From: Alphaproteobacteria bacterium
Lineage (GTDB): Bacteria; Pseudomonadota; Alphaproteobacteria; Rs-D84; CACZYB01
NCBI GenBank assembly: GCA_017938435.1
Contig: JAGBBO010000038.1
Coordinates: 1-64,000, forward strand
Direction of reading: 5' to 3'
DNA length: 64,000 nt
Position numbers and translations under genes: made by a program
The notes under the pieces: model-generated
Told to the model about the DNA's origin: nothing
Databases searched by the model: none
Seen by the model: only the letters and a program-made list of their open reading frames with translations
Shown: positions 1 through 8,228 of the stretch, one piece after another
How positions within the stretch are numbered: the stretch's first letter is position 1
Layout: every line of letters starts with the position of its first letter

Positions 1-1
1 A

Positions 2-448
2 GAAAAAGAAAAAGAAAAAGAAACAGAAGACGATTCCGTCCCAAGTTTTTCCATCCCTGAATTTTCAAATCCTGCATTTGAACCTATTGCAGAAGAAGAA
101 ACACCTGAATTTTCTGCACAACAACCAAACGAAAATGATGATGTTCCTACATTTGAAATGAATTTTGATACTCCAAGTTTTGAAGAAACTTCCACAGTTG
201 AATTTGCACAAGAAACATCACCATCAGTTAAAACTTCATCTGAATCGAATGAGGCTACTCCTACTTTTACACCTGCACCTGAATCAACTGTTATAGCAGA
301 AGAAACTCTTGCAAATGAATTTATCGAACAATCGGAAAATGGGAAAAATTTATCACTTGATGAAATGTTTGAAATGGGGCAAAAAAAGCTTCTTGAACTT
401 ATGCAAGCCGACAATGAATTGACTAAAACATCTGATTTTACACGCTAA
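2..448 (+). CDS. C-terminal part of an acidic, Pro/Phe/Glu-rich protein (5' truncated by the window)
   Basis: The reading frame is open from the first bases of the window, so the methionine codon at 158 is probably internal. The visible 148 residues begin with a Lys/Glu run, followed by a low-complexity acidic stretch in which short P-x-F units recur (VPSF, IPEF, TPEF, VPTF, TPSF). It ends in a predicted helical tail (around LSLDEMFEMGQKKLLELMQ). No catalytic motif is visible. Such acidic linkers plus a short helix are typical of scaffold or envelope proteins, but no function is assigned. The next gene starts 91 bases downstream with its own ribosome site. Confidence 0.75.
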   Translation, partial: EKEKEKETEDDSVPSFSIPEFSNPAFEPIAEEETPEFSAQQPNENDDVPTFEMNFDTPSFEETSTVEFAQETSPSVKTSSESNEATPTFTPAPESTVIAEETLANEFIEQSENGKNLSLDEMFEMGQKKLLELMQADNELTKTSDFTR

Positions 449-539
449 TTTAATACTTTACATTACTCTTTTTTTAGGATAAAATTCTCAAATGACAGGA
501 TGAAAATCTTGTATGTTTAACTAAAAAAGGAGATATAAT

Positions 540-1253
540 ATGAAAAAAGTATCAATCGTATCAATGCTCGCTGTATTGGCTATTTCAACTGCTGCAAGTG
601 CAAATGTAGAAAATCCACTTTACGCACCTGCAAAGGGAAAACTTTACTCAAAAACTTCTCTTGCAAAAGCAGATAGCACACTTACATTGCAACAAAAATT
701 TGGTTACGGTATTACAAATAGATTAGTTATCGACGGTTTTGTAAACTATATCGACCAAGACAAAGATGATGGAGATGATGGCTTTGGTTCATTCAACATT
801 GGTGGTGCATACAGACTTTCATCAGGTTCTTTGATTACAGATGTTTACGCACATTACGAAACAGCAATCGATGAAGATGTTCCTTTTGGTGGTAATGATT
901 ACACTGCATGGGATGCTGGTTTGAAATTTGGTAAAAGAACTGCAAAATACACAATCGCTGCACAAGCAGGTGTTGAAAATATAGATTTAAAAGATTTAGA
1001 TATGGATACAAACAACATCATCCTTGGTTTAGAAGGTGCATACACATTTGATGACCGTGTATCAGGAAACCTTGGTTTGAAATACACAATCACAGATGAT
1101 TTCAACAGAAGTATGGTTGAAGAAGACACAATGGCTTTGACTGCACAAGTAAATTACCTAAAGGGTGGTCTATGGTCATTGGCATATACTCATGAATTAA
1201 AAGCTGATGATGTTGACAATGTATGGACAGTAAAATACGGTCTTGCATTCTAA
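540..1253 (+). CDS. outer-membrane beta-barrel protein (paralogue of 41378-42277)
   Basis: The 237-residue product starts with a signal peptide (residues 1-21, ending SAA-SA-N) and ends in Leu-Ala-Phe, the terminal aromatic typical of outer-membrane barrels. Between them are alternating polar/hydrophobic strands with Gly and aromatic residues. After the signal peptide, ENPLYAPAKGKLYSKT closely matches ENPMYKPMEGKFYSKT in the protein encoded at 41378-42277, so the two are paralogues. An AAAAAAGGAG ribosome site precedes the ATG. A hairpin terminator follows. Role (porin or structural barrel) cannot be told from sequence. Confidence 0.8.
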   Translation: MKKVSIVSMLAVLAISTAASANVENPLYAPAKGKLYSKTSLAKADSTLTLQQKFGYGITNRLVIDGFVNYIDQDKDDGDDGFGSFNIGGAYRLSSGSLITDVYAHYETAIDEDVPFGGNDYTAWDAGLKFGKRTAKYTIAAQAGVENIDLKDLDMDTNNIILGLEGAYTFDDRVSGNLGLKYTITDDFNRSMVEEDTMALTAQVNYLKGGLWSLAYTHELKADDVDNVWTVKYGLAF

Positions 1254-1274
1254 TATTTAATTAGTTAAAAATTT

Positions 1275-1300
1275 CCCCATCACCAAGATGGGGATTTTTT
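1275..1300. terminator. bidirectional rho-independent terminator
   Basis: CCCCAT (1275-1280) pairs with ATGGGG (1288-1293), followed by a T run on the plus strand and preceded by an A run that serves the converging minus-strand gene. Confidence 0.8.
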
Positions 1301-1895
1301 ATTTTGCCTCTATTTCAATTACTGTTTCATCAATCGCCTGTTTGATATTCATATCCTTTTCTTCCTGAGTTTTGTTCATAATCCCACCAAAGAAAATATG
1401 TTTAATTTTATTAAATCCACAAAATCTAAAAATCCCATCATCAACAACTTTTCGCATAGCAGGATAAAATCCTTCATTTTCATAAAGTTCATACGGCGAA
1501 CCATTGGAATTTATTACAATAGCCCGTTTATCAGTCAAAAGTCCAACAACCTTATTCCCCCTATACATATATGCAAATCCATAAGAAAAAACTCTATCAA
1601 TATACCCTTTTATAATTGCAGGACTTCCTGCCCACCAAATAGGATAAATAAAGATTATCACATCGGCATTTTTTATAAATTCCTGCTCTTGTTTTATATC
1701 ATCTGGAATTTCATTATTATGCAATTTTGCTAAATCTTCAGATGATAAAAGAGGATTGAAACTTACCTCATACAAATCTCGAACAAGAACATTATACCCC
1801 TTTGATTTAAGCACAGATACAAGTTTTTCTTTTAGTGAAAAATTAAAACTTGTTGGTGTTTTTGGATGACCATAGACAAGCAAAATATTTACCAT
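1299..1895 (-). CDS. NAD(P)H-dependent oxidoreductase, flavodoxin-like fold (Flavodoxin_2/quinone reductase type)
   Basis: The product (198 residues) opens with MVNILLVYGHPKTPTSFN, the FMN/FAD-binding beta-loop of the NAD(P)H dehydrogenase (quinone)/modulator-of-drug-activity family. It also has IFIYPIWWAGSPAIIKGYIDR, the conserved P-x-W-W-x-x-P-A-x-x-K segment. The likely activity is two-electron reduction of quinones or similar acceptors in the cytosol. An upstream in-frame GTG at 1913 exists, but the GGAGG at 1904-1908 sits 8 nt before the ATG at 1895, so 1895 is taken as the start. It converges on the outer-membrane barrel gene and shares its terminator. Confidence 0.85.
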   Translation of the reverse strand: MVNILLVYGHPKTPTSFNFSLKEKLVSVLKSKGYNVLVRDLYEVSFNPLLSSEDLAKLHNNEIPDDIKQEQEFIKNADVIIFIYPIWWAGSPAIIKGYIDRVFSYGFAYMYRGNKVVGLLTDKRAIVINSNGSPYELYENEGFYPAMRKVVDDGIFRFCGFNKIKHIFFGGIMNKTQEEKDMNIKQAIDETVIEIEAK

Positions 1896-1962
1896 AAATT
1901 TTTCCTCCCTCACTAAAAGAAAGGTAGCATATTTTAGAACTTTTTGCTATGAGAAGAAAATC

Positions 1963-1995
1963 AAAAAAAATCCCCATCTAAAAGACAGGGATTTA
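1963..1995 (-). terminator. terminator after infC
   Basis: On the minus strand AAATCCC pairs with GGGGATTT around a 12-nt loop and is followed by a run of T residues, a few bases past the infC stop. Confidence 0.75.
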
Positions 1996-1999
1996 AAAC

Positions 2000-2524
2000 T
2001 TATTTATTTGGAACAACAAACATTACCATCTGTCTGCCTTCCATCATAGGCTCCTTATCAACTTTCATTTTATCCCCAAGTTCAGCCTTAACTCTGTTTA
2101 AAAGTTGAATACCAGAATCTTGGTTTGTAATTTCACGACCCTTAAAACGAACGGTAAATTTAACCTTGTTTCCATCTTCAATAAAACGCTCCGCCGCCTT
2201 AATCTTAACTTGGAAATCATGAACATCAATATTTGGGCGTATTTTAAGTTCTTTAGTTTCAACAACCTTCTGAGCCTTTTTTGCCTCTGATTGTTTTTTA
2301 CTTTCTTCATACTTCCATTTACCATAATCCATAATTTTACAAACAGGAGGATTTGCCTGTGGTGAAATTTCAAGAAGATCAAGACCAGCATCGCGTGCCA
2401 TATCCAATGCTTCCATCAAAGAAACAATTCCTACATTATCACCATTTTGATTTATTAAGCGAACCTCGCGAGCGCGAATTTTTTCATTTACATTAAGCGA
2501 CAAGCTATTGTTTTTATCTGCCAA
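2000..2524 (-). CDS. infC: translation initiation factor IF-3
   Basis: The 174-residue product matches IF-3 throughout. It has the N-terminal domain with LINQNGDNVGIVSLMEAL and LDLLEISP, the linker with PVCKIMDYGKWKYE, and the C-terminal domain with KELKIRPNIDVHD and KVKFTVRFKGRE. It binds the 30S subunit and checks start-codon pairing. The start is a TTG with AAAGGAG 7 nt upstream. An in-frame ATT lies 6 nt further up but only 1 nt from the ribosome site. The usual partners thrS, rpmI and rplT are absent; the gene instead follows tRNA-Cys (27 nt) and is closed by its own terminator, so it is probably co-transcribed with the tRNA. Confidence 0.96.
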   Translation of the reverse strand: MADKNNSLSLNVNEKIRAREVRLINQNGDNVGIVSLMEALDMARDAGLDLLEISPQANPPVCKIMDYGKWKYEESKKQSEAKKAQKVVETKELKIRPNIDVHDFQVKIKAAERFIEDGNKVKFTVRFKGREITNQDSGIQLLNRVKAELGDKMKVDKEPMMEGRQMVMFVVPNK

Positions 2525-2549
2525 AAAAATACTCCTTTAAAAATAAATT

Positions 2550-2623
2550 TGGAGGTCGATACCGGATTCGAACCAGTGTACAAGGATTTGCAGTCCTCTG
2601 CATAGCCTCTCTGCCAACCGACC
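2550..2623 (-). tRNA. tRNA-Cys (anticodon GCA)
   Basis: Read on the minus strand, a 7-bp acceptor stem GGTCGGT/ATCGACC (one G-U) encloses D, anticodon and T arms. The loop GACTGCAAATC carries GCA (2589-2591). The T-arm has GGTTCGAATCC, and CCA is encoded (2552-2550). Confidence 0.95.
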
Positions 2624-2635
2624 ACTATGGCAGAC

Positions 2636-2664
2636 AGTATAAACGACATTTTCAAAAAAATCAA
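2636..2664 (-). promoter_or_regulatory. sigma70-type promoter for tRNA-Cys/infC
   Basis: Minus strand: TTGATT (2664-2659), 17-nt spacer, TATACT (2641-2636), ending 12 nt before the tRNA. Confidence 0.65.
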
Positions 2665-2676
2665 TAAGTATTTTTA

Positions 2677-2705
2677 TTGAAAGAGTGAATAAAATCTGCT
2701 ATTAT
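2677..2705 (+). promoter_or_regulatory. sigma70-type promoter for the LOG-family gene
   Basis: TTGAAA (2677-2682), 17-nt spacer, TATTAT (2700-2705). It is divergent from the tRNA-Cys promoter. Confidence 0.7.
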
Positions 2706-2742
2706 ATAGAAACAGTTCAATTTAACAAATAAAGGAATACAA

Positions 2743-3348
2743 ATGTCTATTTTTAAAAAGCAAATTTCTGTGTGTGTCTTTTGCGGTGCACAAATCGGAA
2801 ATAAGAAAAAATTTCAAGATATCGCAACCGAAGTTGGCAATCTTATTGCAAAAAATAATATGCGACTTGTTTATGGCGCTGGTGGAACTGGACTTATGGG
2901 AAAGGTTGCTTATGGTGTTTTGGATTTAAAGGGTAAAATTTTTGGTATTACAACAAAAATTATTGCAGATTTTGAAAAACCAATTAAGGGAACAAAATTT
3001 AAAATAGTTAAAAATATACAATTAAGAAAACGCGGTTTCATTGATAATTCTGATGCCTTTATCGTTACACCTGGTGGATTCGGAACATTTGATGAATTAT
3101 TTGAAATACTTGTTAGCAAAGAAGTTATAGAAAAACACAATAAACTTTTTGGAAGTAAAGATTCAGCAAATATTGTAAAAAAACCTCTTGTCTTAGTGGA
3201 TGTAGATGGATTTTTCAAACCATTTGAAAAACTTGTTGATTCGCTTATTGCTAATGGATTTATGCCTGAAACCAATAAAAAATATTTCAAAATAGTAAAA
3301 ACTCCAAAAGAGGCTGTTAACTATATAAAGAAATATATAAAAAAATAA
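2743..3348 (+). CDS. LOG family protein (TIGR00730; Rossmann-fold nucleotide phosphoribohydrolase type)
   Basis: The 201-residue protein has the two family hallmarks: the glycine-rich LVYGAGGTGLMGKVA (about residues 42-56) and the catalytic PGGFGTFDE (110-118). The latter corresponds to the PGGxGTxxE signature of lysine-decarboxylase-like/LOG enzymes. Characterised members hydrolyse nucleoside 5'-monophosphates to base plus ribose 5-phosphate; in bacteria this is mostly a nucleotide-salvage or house-cleaning role. Length and fold fit a single cytosolic domain. It is monocistronic, with its own promoter and an AAAGGA site before the ATG. Confidence 0.88.
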   Translation: MSIFKKQISVCVFCGAQIGNKKKFQDIATEVGNLIAKNNMRLVYGAGGTGLMGKVAYGVLDLKGKIFGITTKIIADFEKPIKGTKFKIVKNIQLRKRGFIDNSDAFIVTPGGFGTFDELFEILVSKEVIEKHNKLFGSKDSANIVKKPLVLVDVDGFFKPFEKLVDSLIANGFMPETNKKYFKIVKTPKEAVNYIKKYIKK

Positions 3349-3439
3349 TAAGAAAATGTTGCTTTTTTTAAAGAAACACTTTATTATTTAACTAACTGTG
3401 TAAAACAGATTTATTAACTTAAGAAAGAGGTTATTCAAA

Positions 3440-4597
3440 ATGAGAAAACTTATTGCATTACTTTCCGTAGTTGTTTTGGGTGCATGTTCTTCAACATCTG
3501 AAACATTATTTGCAGGTAGTGAACAAACCAATAAACCAGTAAAGGAAACATCAACTGCATTTGATGGAACTTTTATTAAAAACAAAATTGCAAATTTCGC
3601 TTCTGAACAAGCTGAGCTTAAAAAACTTGTTGATAGCAGAAAAGATTCTTTGCAAGCAATGAGAAATGAAACAAACACTGCTGTTTCTGATTACAGAAGT
3701 GCTGTTGCTCAAATAAATTCAAAATTGCAACTTGGCACAACACCTGGAAATCCTGAACTTATGGATGAATGGAAGGATGCCCGTGCAAAACTTGAAAAAA
3801 TAAACAACATTGCATTTGATATAAAAAGACTTGTTGCTGATGTTGAATCTGATCAATCAATGGTTGATTATATGGTTGGTTCTATCCAAGCATCATATAA
3901 AATCCGTGGTGCAACAGAAGATGAACACAAACAATTAAAAGCATTAGAAGAAGAAGCAAGACAAATTGGTTCAAACATTTCAATCTTTGCTCGTCAACTT
4001 AATGCCGAAGCAGAAAGACAACAAGCATATGTTGAAAATGAAAAATACAACCTTAACGATGTTGCTCTTAACATAAAGAACGGCAAACTTTACGGTATGG
4101 GAAACTCAACTGATTTCTTCGCAAACGGTGGTTCAATGTTCTCAAGTGACGAAGCATACAACGCTTTCATGGAAGAAAATGATCAAGAATACAACTTTGC
4201 TTCAAGAAGAGCTCCTGCTCCAAGAAGACAAATAGTAAGGGAAAACCGTGCTGAAAAAAATGTAATGGTTCCAATGCGTGCTCCAACACCTGTTGTTGAA
4301 AAAGCATCTGCTCCTATTTCAACTCGTCCAATAGTTGTTGTAAAATTCGACAAGGCAAATGTTGAATTCGAAGAACCACTTTACCAAGCATTAAGCCGTG
4401 CTTTGGAAAGAAACCCATCTGCAACATTTGAAGTATCTGGTATCGCTCCACAAGGCAAACCATCAACAAATGTAAAAAAAGATGTTAAAGCAGTTATGAA
4501 CGCATTAACAGAAATGGGACTTCCTGCAAGCCGTGTTGCAATCACAATGTCAACAGACAATGTTGAATTTGATGAAGTTCGCGTTTTCGAAAGATAA
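3440..4597 (+). CDS. lipoprotein with coiled-coil middle and OmpA-like C-terminal segment
   Basis: The N-terminus MRKLIALLSVVVLGAC has a signal-peptidase II lipobox (LGAC, Cys16), so the 385-residue protein is membrane-anchored. Residues about 45-200 are rich in heptads (Ala, Glu, Lys, Leu) and predict long helices. A basic, Pro/Arg-rich linker follows. The last 90 residues (VVVKFDKANVEFEEPLY ... ATFEVSGIAP ... GLPASRVAIT) have the beta-alpha-beta rhythm of OmpA/MotB-like peptidoglycan-binding domains, though the classic NxxLSxxRA motif is not clear. A cell-envelope tether is plausible, not proven. It has a strong terminator and no operon partner. Confidence 0.7.
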   Translation: MRKLIALLSVVVLGACSSTSETLFAGSEQTNKPVKETSTAFDGTFIKNKIANFASEQAELKKLVDSRKDSLQAMRNETNTAVSDYRSAVAQINSKLQLGTTPGNPELMDEWKDARAKLEKINNIAFDIKRLVADVESDQSMVDYMVGSIQASYKIRGATEDEHKQLKALEEEARQIGSNISIFARQLNAEAERQQAYVENEKYNLNDVALNIKNGKLYGMGNSTDFFANGGSMFSSDEAYNAFMEENDQEYNFASRRAPAPRRQIVRENRAEKNVMVPMRAPTPVVEKASAPISTRPIVVVKFDKANVEFEEPLYQALSRALERNPSATFEVSGIAPQGKPSTNVKKDVKAVMNALTEMGLPASRVAITMSTDNVEFDEVRVFER

Positions 4598-4616
4598 TTG
4601 CTAACAAGATTACAAA

Positions 4617-4646
4617 GTCGCCCTTGGTTTTCCCTGGGCGATTTTT
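4617..4646 (+). terminator. terminator after the lipoprotein gene
   Basis: TCGCCC (4618-4623) pairs with GGGCGA (4636-4641), followed by TTTTT. Confidence 0.85.
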
Positions 4647-4648
4647 AT

Positions 4649-4677
4649 TTGACTAAAAATAAATTTTATGATATAAT
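4649..4677 (+). promoter_or_regulatory. promoter for the small exported protein
   Basis: TTGACT (4649-4654), 17-nt spacer, TATAAT (4672-4677). It starts directly after the preceding terminator. Confidence 0.75.
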
Positions 4678-4710
4678 AAGGAATAGGTAACAAAAGAAAA
4701 GGAGAATAAA

Positions 4711-4893
4711 ATGAAGAAAATACTTTTAGTTACACTATTGACTGTAATCGCAAACACTGATGTTTTTGCTGGCACAATCTCTGGTGCTGAATGCACAAAA
4801 AACGGTCAAGTTATTCGCACAACTGATGATATTTATGGTTTTATGAAGGCTAACAAAGCTGCTGGCTGGAAATGTAAATACACAAGAAATTAG
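4711..4893 (+). CDS. small exported two-cysteine protein, unknown function
   Basis: This is a 60-residue product with a clear signal peptide (residues 1-20, ...NTDVFA before Gly21). The mature part is about 40 residues and has two cysteines (C28 and C55) that could form a disulfide, plus an aromatic/basic C-terminus (GWKCKYTRN). It has its own consensus promoter, an AAAAGGAG site and a strong terminator, all of which argue that this short gene is real. No family recognised. Confidence 0.75.
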   Translation: MKKILLVTLLTVIANTDVFAGTISGAECTKNGQVIRTTDDIYGFMKANKAAGWKCKYTRN

Positions 4894-4916
4894 TTTGCAA
4901 ATTAAATAAAATTTAG

Positions 4917-4945
4917 AAAGCCCAAATATAATGGGCTTTTTTTTA
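4917..4945 (+). terminator. terminator after the small exported protein
   Basis: AAGCCCA (4918-4924) pairs with TGGGCTT (4932-4938), followed by a long T run. Confidence 0.85.
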
Positions 4946-4986
4946 TTTGCTTAACACTTCACTAAACACAACAATGTAATAAAAAC

Positions 4987-5010
4987 AAAGGGGGAAATTC
5001 ATCCCCCTTT
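4987..5010 (-). terminator. terminator of the efflux operon
   Basis: AAAGGGGGA (4987-4995) and TCCCCCTTT (5002-5010) form a 9-bp stem. On the minus strand it is followed by TTTGTTTTT. Confidence 0.8.
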
Positions 5011-5031
5011 TCGTCTTATAAACAAATTATA

Positions 5032-6288
5032 TTATTGATACCTCAAAGCCTCAATCGGATCTAACTTTGTCGCCTTAATCGCAGGGAAAATTCCTGATGC
5101 AATTCCAACAATAATCGCAACAGAAAACGAAATCACAACCGTCAACATAGAAATAGGCACAGATTTTTCAAGTATTACCCCCACAACCTGCGATATACCA
5201 ATACCCAAAACCATACCAACCATACTTCCAATAAACGAAATCAAAATCGCCTCCAAAAGGAATTGATAAAGTATATAAGAATTTTTCGCCCCAATAGCCT
5301 TTCTTATACCAATTTCTCTTGTCCTTTCTGTCACGGAAACAAGCATCATATTCATAATACCAATACTTCCCACAATCAATGAAATAGAGGCAATAGAAGC
5401 AAGCAAAATAGAAATATATGTTCCAACCGATTTAACTGTTTCCACCATTTCGGTCATATCATCAACCCTAAAATCATTTTCCGCCCCAGGTTTAAGTCGT
5501 CTTGATTCACGAAGTGCATTTTCAATATATCTTTTTGCCTTATTGATATTTTTATCACTATCCACCTGTGCCATAATATAATTTACACGATTAGGGATAT
5601 AACTTCCTCTAATTCTTCTACGATAAGTTGTAACTGGCATAATAACAGTTTCATCCCTGTCAACACCACCCATACCTTGACCTTTTGCCTTTAAAACACC
5701 CTTTACAATAAACGGAATATTACTTACACGCACAGTTTTTCCAATCGCACTTTCTCCACTGGGAAAAAGATTCGATTCAATAGTTTTTCCAATAAGGATA
5801 TAAGCCTGTGCCGACTTTACATCACGATCGGAAAGTCCCTCACCCCGTTCTATCTCCCATTTTCCGGTATAAAGATAGTCTGGTGTAGATGCGACAATAG
5901 ACGCCATATAATTTTCATTTCCATAAATAATTTGTGCAGTTCCATTAACAATAGGAGATACCGCCTTTATATATTTAAGTTTTTTTATTACATCAGCATC
6001 CCCTGTTTTTACAACAGATTGACCACCACTTTTCACACCTGATGTAGCAACAAATTCCGGTCTAACAAGCAAAAGATTACTTCCCATTCCTTCAAAACTA
6101 TCGTTAATCATATTTTGCACAGTTTGCCCCGCAGCAACCATAATAACAACGGCACAAACTCCAATAATAATTCCAAGGGTCGTCAAAAATGAACGAAGTT
6201 TATTTGACTTTATCGAAATCCACGACTCACGAAATACCGCACGCGACATGTGGATTTTTTGATCAATTATTTCTACATTTTTTTCCAT
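5032..6288 (-). CDS. MacB-type ABC transporter permease (MacB_PCD + FtsX domains)
   Basis: The 418-residue permease starts with a short cytosolic segment and a first membrane helix (LRSFLTTLGIIIGVCAVVIMVAAG, about 32-55). A large periplasmic MacB-like domain (about 60-285) follows, then an FtsX domain with three helices (about 295-410) containing RTREIGIRKAIGAK. It would use the ATPase encoded upstream to drive conformational changes of the periplasmic domain in a tripartite pump. Its ATG overlaps the ATPase stop (TAATG), indicating translational coupling. In enterobacterial MacB the ATPase and permease are one chain; here they are split. Confidence 0.92.
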   Translation of the reverse strand: MEKNVEIIDQKIHMSRAVFRESWISIKSNKLRSFLTTLGIIIGVCAVVIMVAAGQTVQNMINDSFEGMGSNLLLVRPEFVATSGVKSGGQSVVKTGDADVIKKLKYIKAVSPIVNGTAQIIYGNENYMASIVASTPDYLYTGKWEIERGEGLSDRDVKSAQAYILIGKTIESNLFPSGESAIGKTVRVSNIPFIVKGVLKAKGQGMGGVDRDETVIMPVTTYRRRIRGSYIPNRVNYIMAQVDSDKNINKAKRYIENALRESRRLKPGAENDFRVDDMTEMVETVKSVGTYISILLASIASISLIVGSIGIMNMMLVSVTERTREIGIRKAIGAKNSYILYQFLLEAILISFIGSMVGMVLGIGISQVVGVILEKSVPISMLTVVISFSVAIIVGIASGIFPAIKATKLDPIEALRYQ

Positions 6289-6995
6289 TATCTTTTTCCC
6301 TTAAATTCACTAACTGGACCATCATAATGAACAACCCCATCCACAATATAAATAAGTCGCTTTGCAAAATCTGCAATATCAGGTTCATGCGTAACAAGGA
6401 CAATAGTTTTTCCATCCTCGTTTAATTTTTGGAAAAGGTTCATAATTTCAACCGAAGTTTTAGTATCCAAATTTCCTGTTGGTTCATCTGCTAAAATAAG
6501 TTTTGGATTATTGACAAGTGCGCGTGCAATCGCAACCCTTTGTTGCATACCACCCGAAATCTGGCTTGGAAATCTTTCTACAAAATTTTGAAGTCCAACA
6601 TGGGAAAGCATTTCTTCTGCCTTTTTATGTTGTTCATCCAAACCATACCCAGCATAAATAAGTGGAATTGAAACATTATCAAGCAAAGTTCTTTTCATTA
6701 AAAGATTAAAACCCTGAAATACAAAACCAATTTTTTCACTCCGAACATTGGCAAGTTGATCTTCATTCATACCTGATACTACCTCACCACCAATTTTATA
6801 CACACCAGATGTTGGTGTATCAAGACAGCCCAGCGTGTTCATCAAGGTTGATTTACCACTTCCACTTGGTCCCATAATTGCAACAAATTCACCCTCTTCT
6901 ATTGAAAAATTTACATCCTTTAAAACAGGATACGGATCCCCAATAGCCATAGGATAACTTTTATATAAATGTTCAACTTCTATAACTTTTGCCAT
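6288..6995 (-). CDS. MacB/LolD-type ABC transporter ATP-binding protein
   Basis: The 235-residue ATPase has Walker A GPSGSGKST (42-50), the ABC signature SGGMQQR, Walker B LILADEPTGNLD and the H-loop VTHEPD. The length and the insertion between Walker A and the signature fit the MacB/LolD/FtsE subfamily, which powers mechanotransmission rather than classical import. It sits between macA-type (9 nt upstream) and permease genes in a four-gene operon. Confidence 0.93.
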   Translation of the reverse strand: MAKVIEVEHLYKSYPMAIGDPYPVLKDVNFSIEEGEFVAIMGPSGSGKSTLMNTLGCLDTPTSGVYKIGGEVVSGMNEDQLANVRSEKIGFVFQGFNLLMKRTLLDNVSIPLIYAGYGLDEQHKKAEEMLSHVGLQNFVERFPSQISGGMQQRVAIARALVNNPKLILADEPTGNLDTKTSVEIMNLFQKLNEDGKTIVLVTHEPDIADFAKRLIYIVDGVVHYDGPVSEFKGKR

Positions 6996-7004
6996 AGGCT
7001 TTTC

Positions 7005-8213
7005 CTACATCATCGGACCGCGTCGTCTTCCACCACCAAAGGCAGATGATTTTGACTTTTTGGCTTTAAGTTCGCCATCATAAACGAAATCAGAAATAAT
7101 TATATCCCCATCTTTAAGTTCAGAAGAAGTAATTTCCGTAATTGCACCATTTGTAATACCTTTTACTATTTTAACAGCTTTTATATCCTTATCACCCTTT
7201 TTAAAAGTATAAACAAATGTTTCATTAGGAAGCAAAGATTTATCTTCTGGATAAATTATATAACTTTGCAACGCATCATCAGGTTTAAACTGCAAAACAT
7301 AATTTTCCACAGTCAATACATTATTTTTTCGTAATGTATCAACATCAACAAACGCAGTCATCCCAGGAAGAAGTTTTCCCTCTTTATTATCAATTTTAAT
7401 TATAACATTATAGATAACAACATTTTGTTCTGTTGTTGGGTTAAGTCTAACTTGATCTACAACACCATGAAATGTTTCAACAGGAAAGGCATCAACCGTA
7501 AAATCTACATTCTGTCCTTTCTTAATATTTCCAATATCGGCCTCGGAAATACTTGCTTCTATCTGCATTTTAGTTAAATCTTCTGCAATAGTAAAAAGTG
7601 TCGGTGCAGAAAAAGATGATGCAATAGTTTGTCCTTCTTCCACATCCCTAGAAATCACAACACCTGAAACCGGAGATTTAATTTCTGCATACTCAATATT
7701 GCGTTTACTTCTCTCATTATTTGCCCTTGCCGCAATATAATCTGCTTCGGCACTTGTTAAATCAGTAATTACCTGATCAAGTTCAAGTTTGGCAATATAC
7801 CCTTCATTAAACAAAGCCTCTGTTCTATCCTTATCAAGTTTAGCCAAATCATACCTTGCCTTTGCCTGAGCCATTTTTGCCTCAGTCGAATTTATATCTT
7901 CAATAAGTAAGGATTTATCAATCTGTGCCAAAAGCTGTCCCGTTTTTACATCATCATTGTAATCGACATAGATTTTATCAATAATTCCAGAAACCTGTGC
8001 ACCAACAGAAACCACATTAACTGGATTTATTTTCCCAGTCGCACTAACTGATGAATGAACATCTTGATAAGACAACTTTGCAAACTCAAAAAGTTCAGGT
8101 TTAAGGGTAAGTGTTTTATTCCTACCAAAGAAAAGTTTGTAAATTCCAAAAACTGAAACGGCACCAACTGTCCAAATTAAAACTTTCTTTTTATTTATAT
8201 TTTTTAAAATCAT
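7005..8213 (-). CDS. macA: MacA-like periplasmic adaptor (HlyD/RND membrane-fusion family)
   Basis: The 402-residue protein has one N-terminal membrane helix (about 10-28). It then has the split biotinyl-lipoyl hairpin (VSVGAQVSGIIDKIYVDYNDDVKTGQLLAQID ... IKSPVSGVVISRDVEEGQTIASS), a coiled-coil hairpin (about 100-165) and a beta-barrel domain. The MacA-type signature of two-part lipoyl domain plus membrane anchor is clear. It links the inner-membrane ABC pair to the TolC-like channel encoded immediately upstream (15 nt). The C-terminus ends in a Gly/Arg-rich tail. Confidence 0.9.
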   Translation of the reverse strand: MILKNINKKKVLIWTVGAVSVFGIYKLFFGRNKTLTLKPELFEFAKLSYQDVHSSVSATGKINPVNVVSVGAQVSGIIDKIYVDYNDDVKTGQLLAQIDKSLLIEDINSTEAKMAQAKARYDLAKLDKDRTEALFNEGYIAKLELDQVITDLTSAEADYIAARANNERSKRNIEYAEIKSPVSGVVISRDVEEGQTIASSFSAPTLFTIAEDLTKMQIEASISEADIGNIKKGQNVDFTVDAFPVETFHGVVDQVRLNPTTEQNVVIYNVIIKIDNKEGKLLPGMTAFVDVDTLRKNNVLTVENYVLQFKPDDALQSYIIYPEDKSLLPNETFVYTFKKGDKDIKAVKIVKGITNGAITEITSSELKDGDIIISDFVYDGELKAKKSKSSAFGGGRRRGPMM

Positions 8214-8228
8214 TTACCCTCCATTATT

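Noticed and set aside
1896-1913. GTG start at 1913 for the oxidoreductase
   Set aside because: The GGAGG ribosome site would lie inside the coding region; the ATG at 1895 is well spaced from it.
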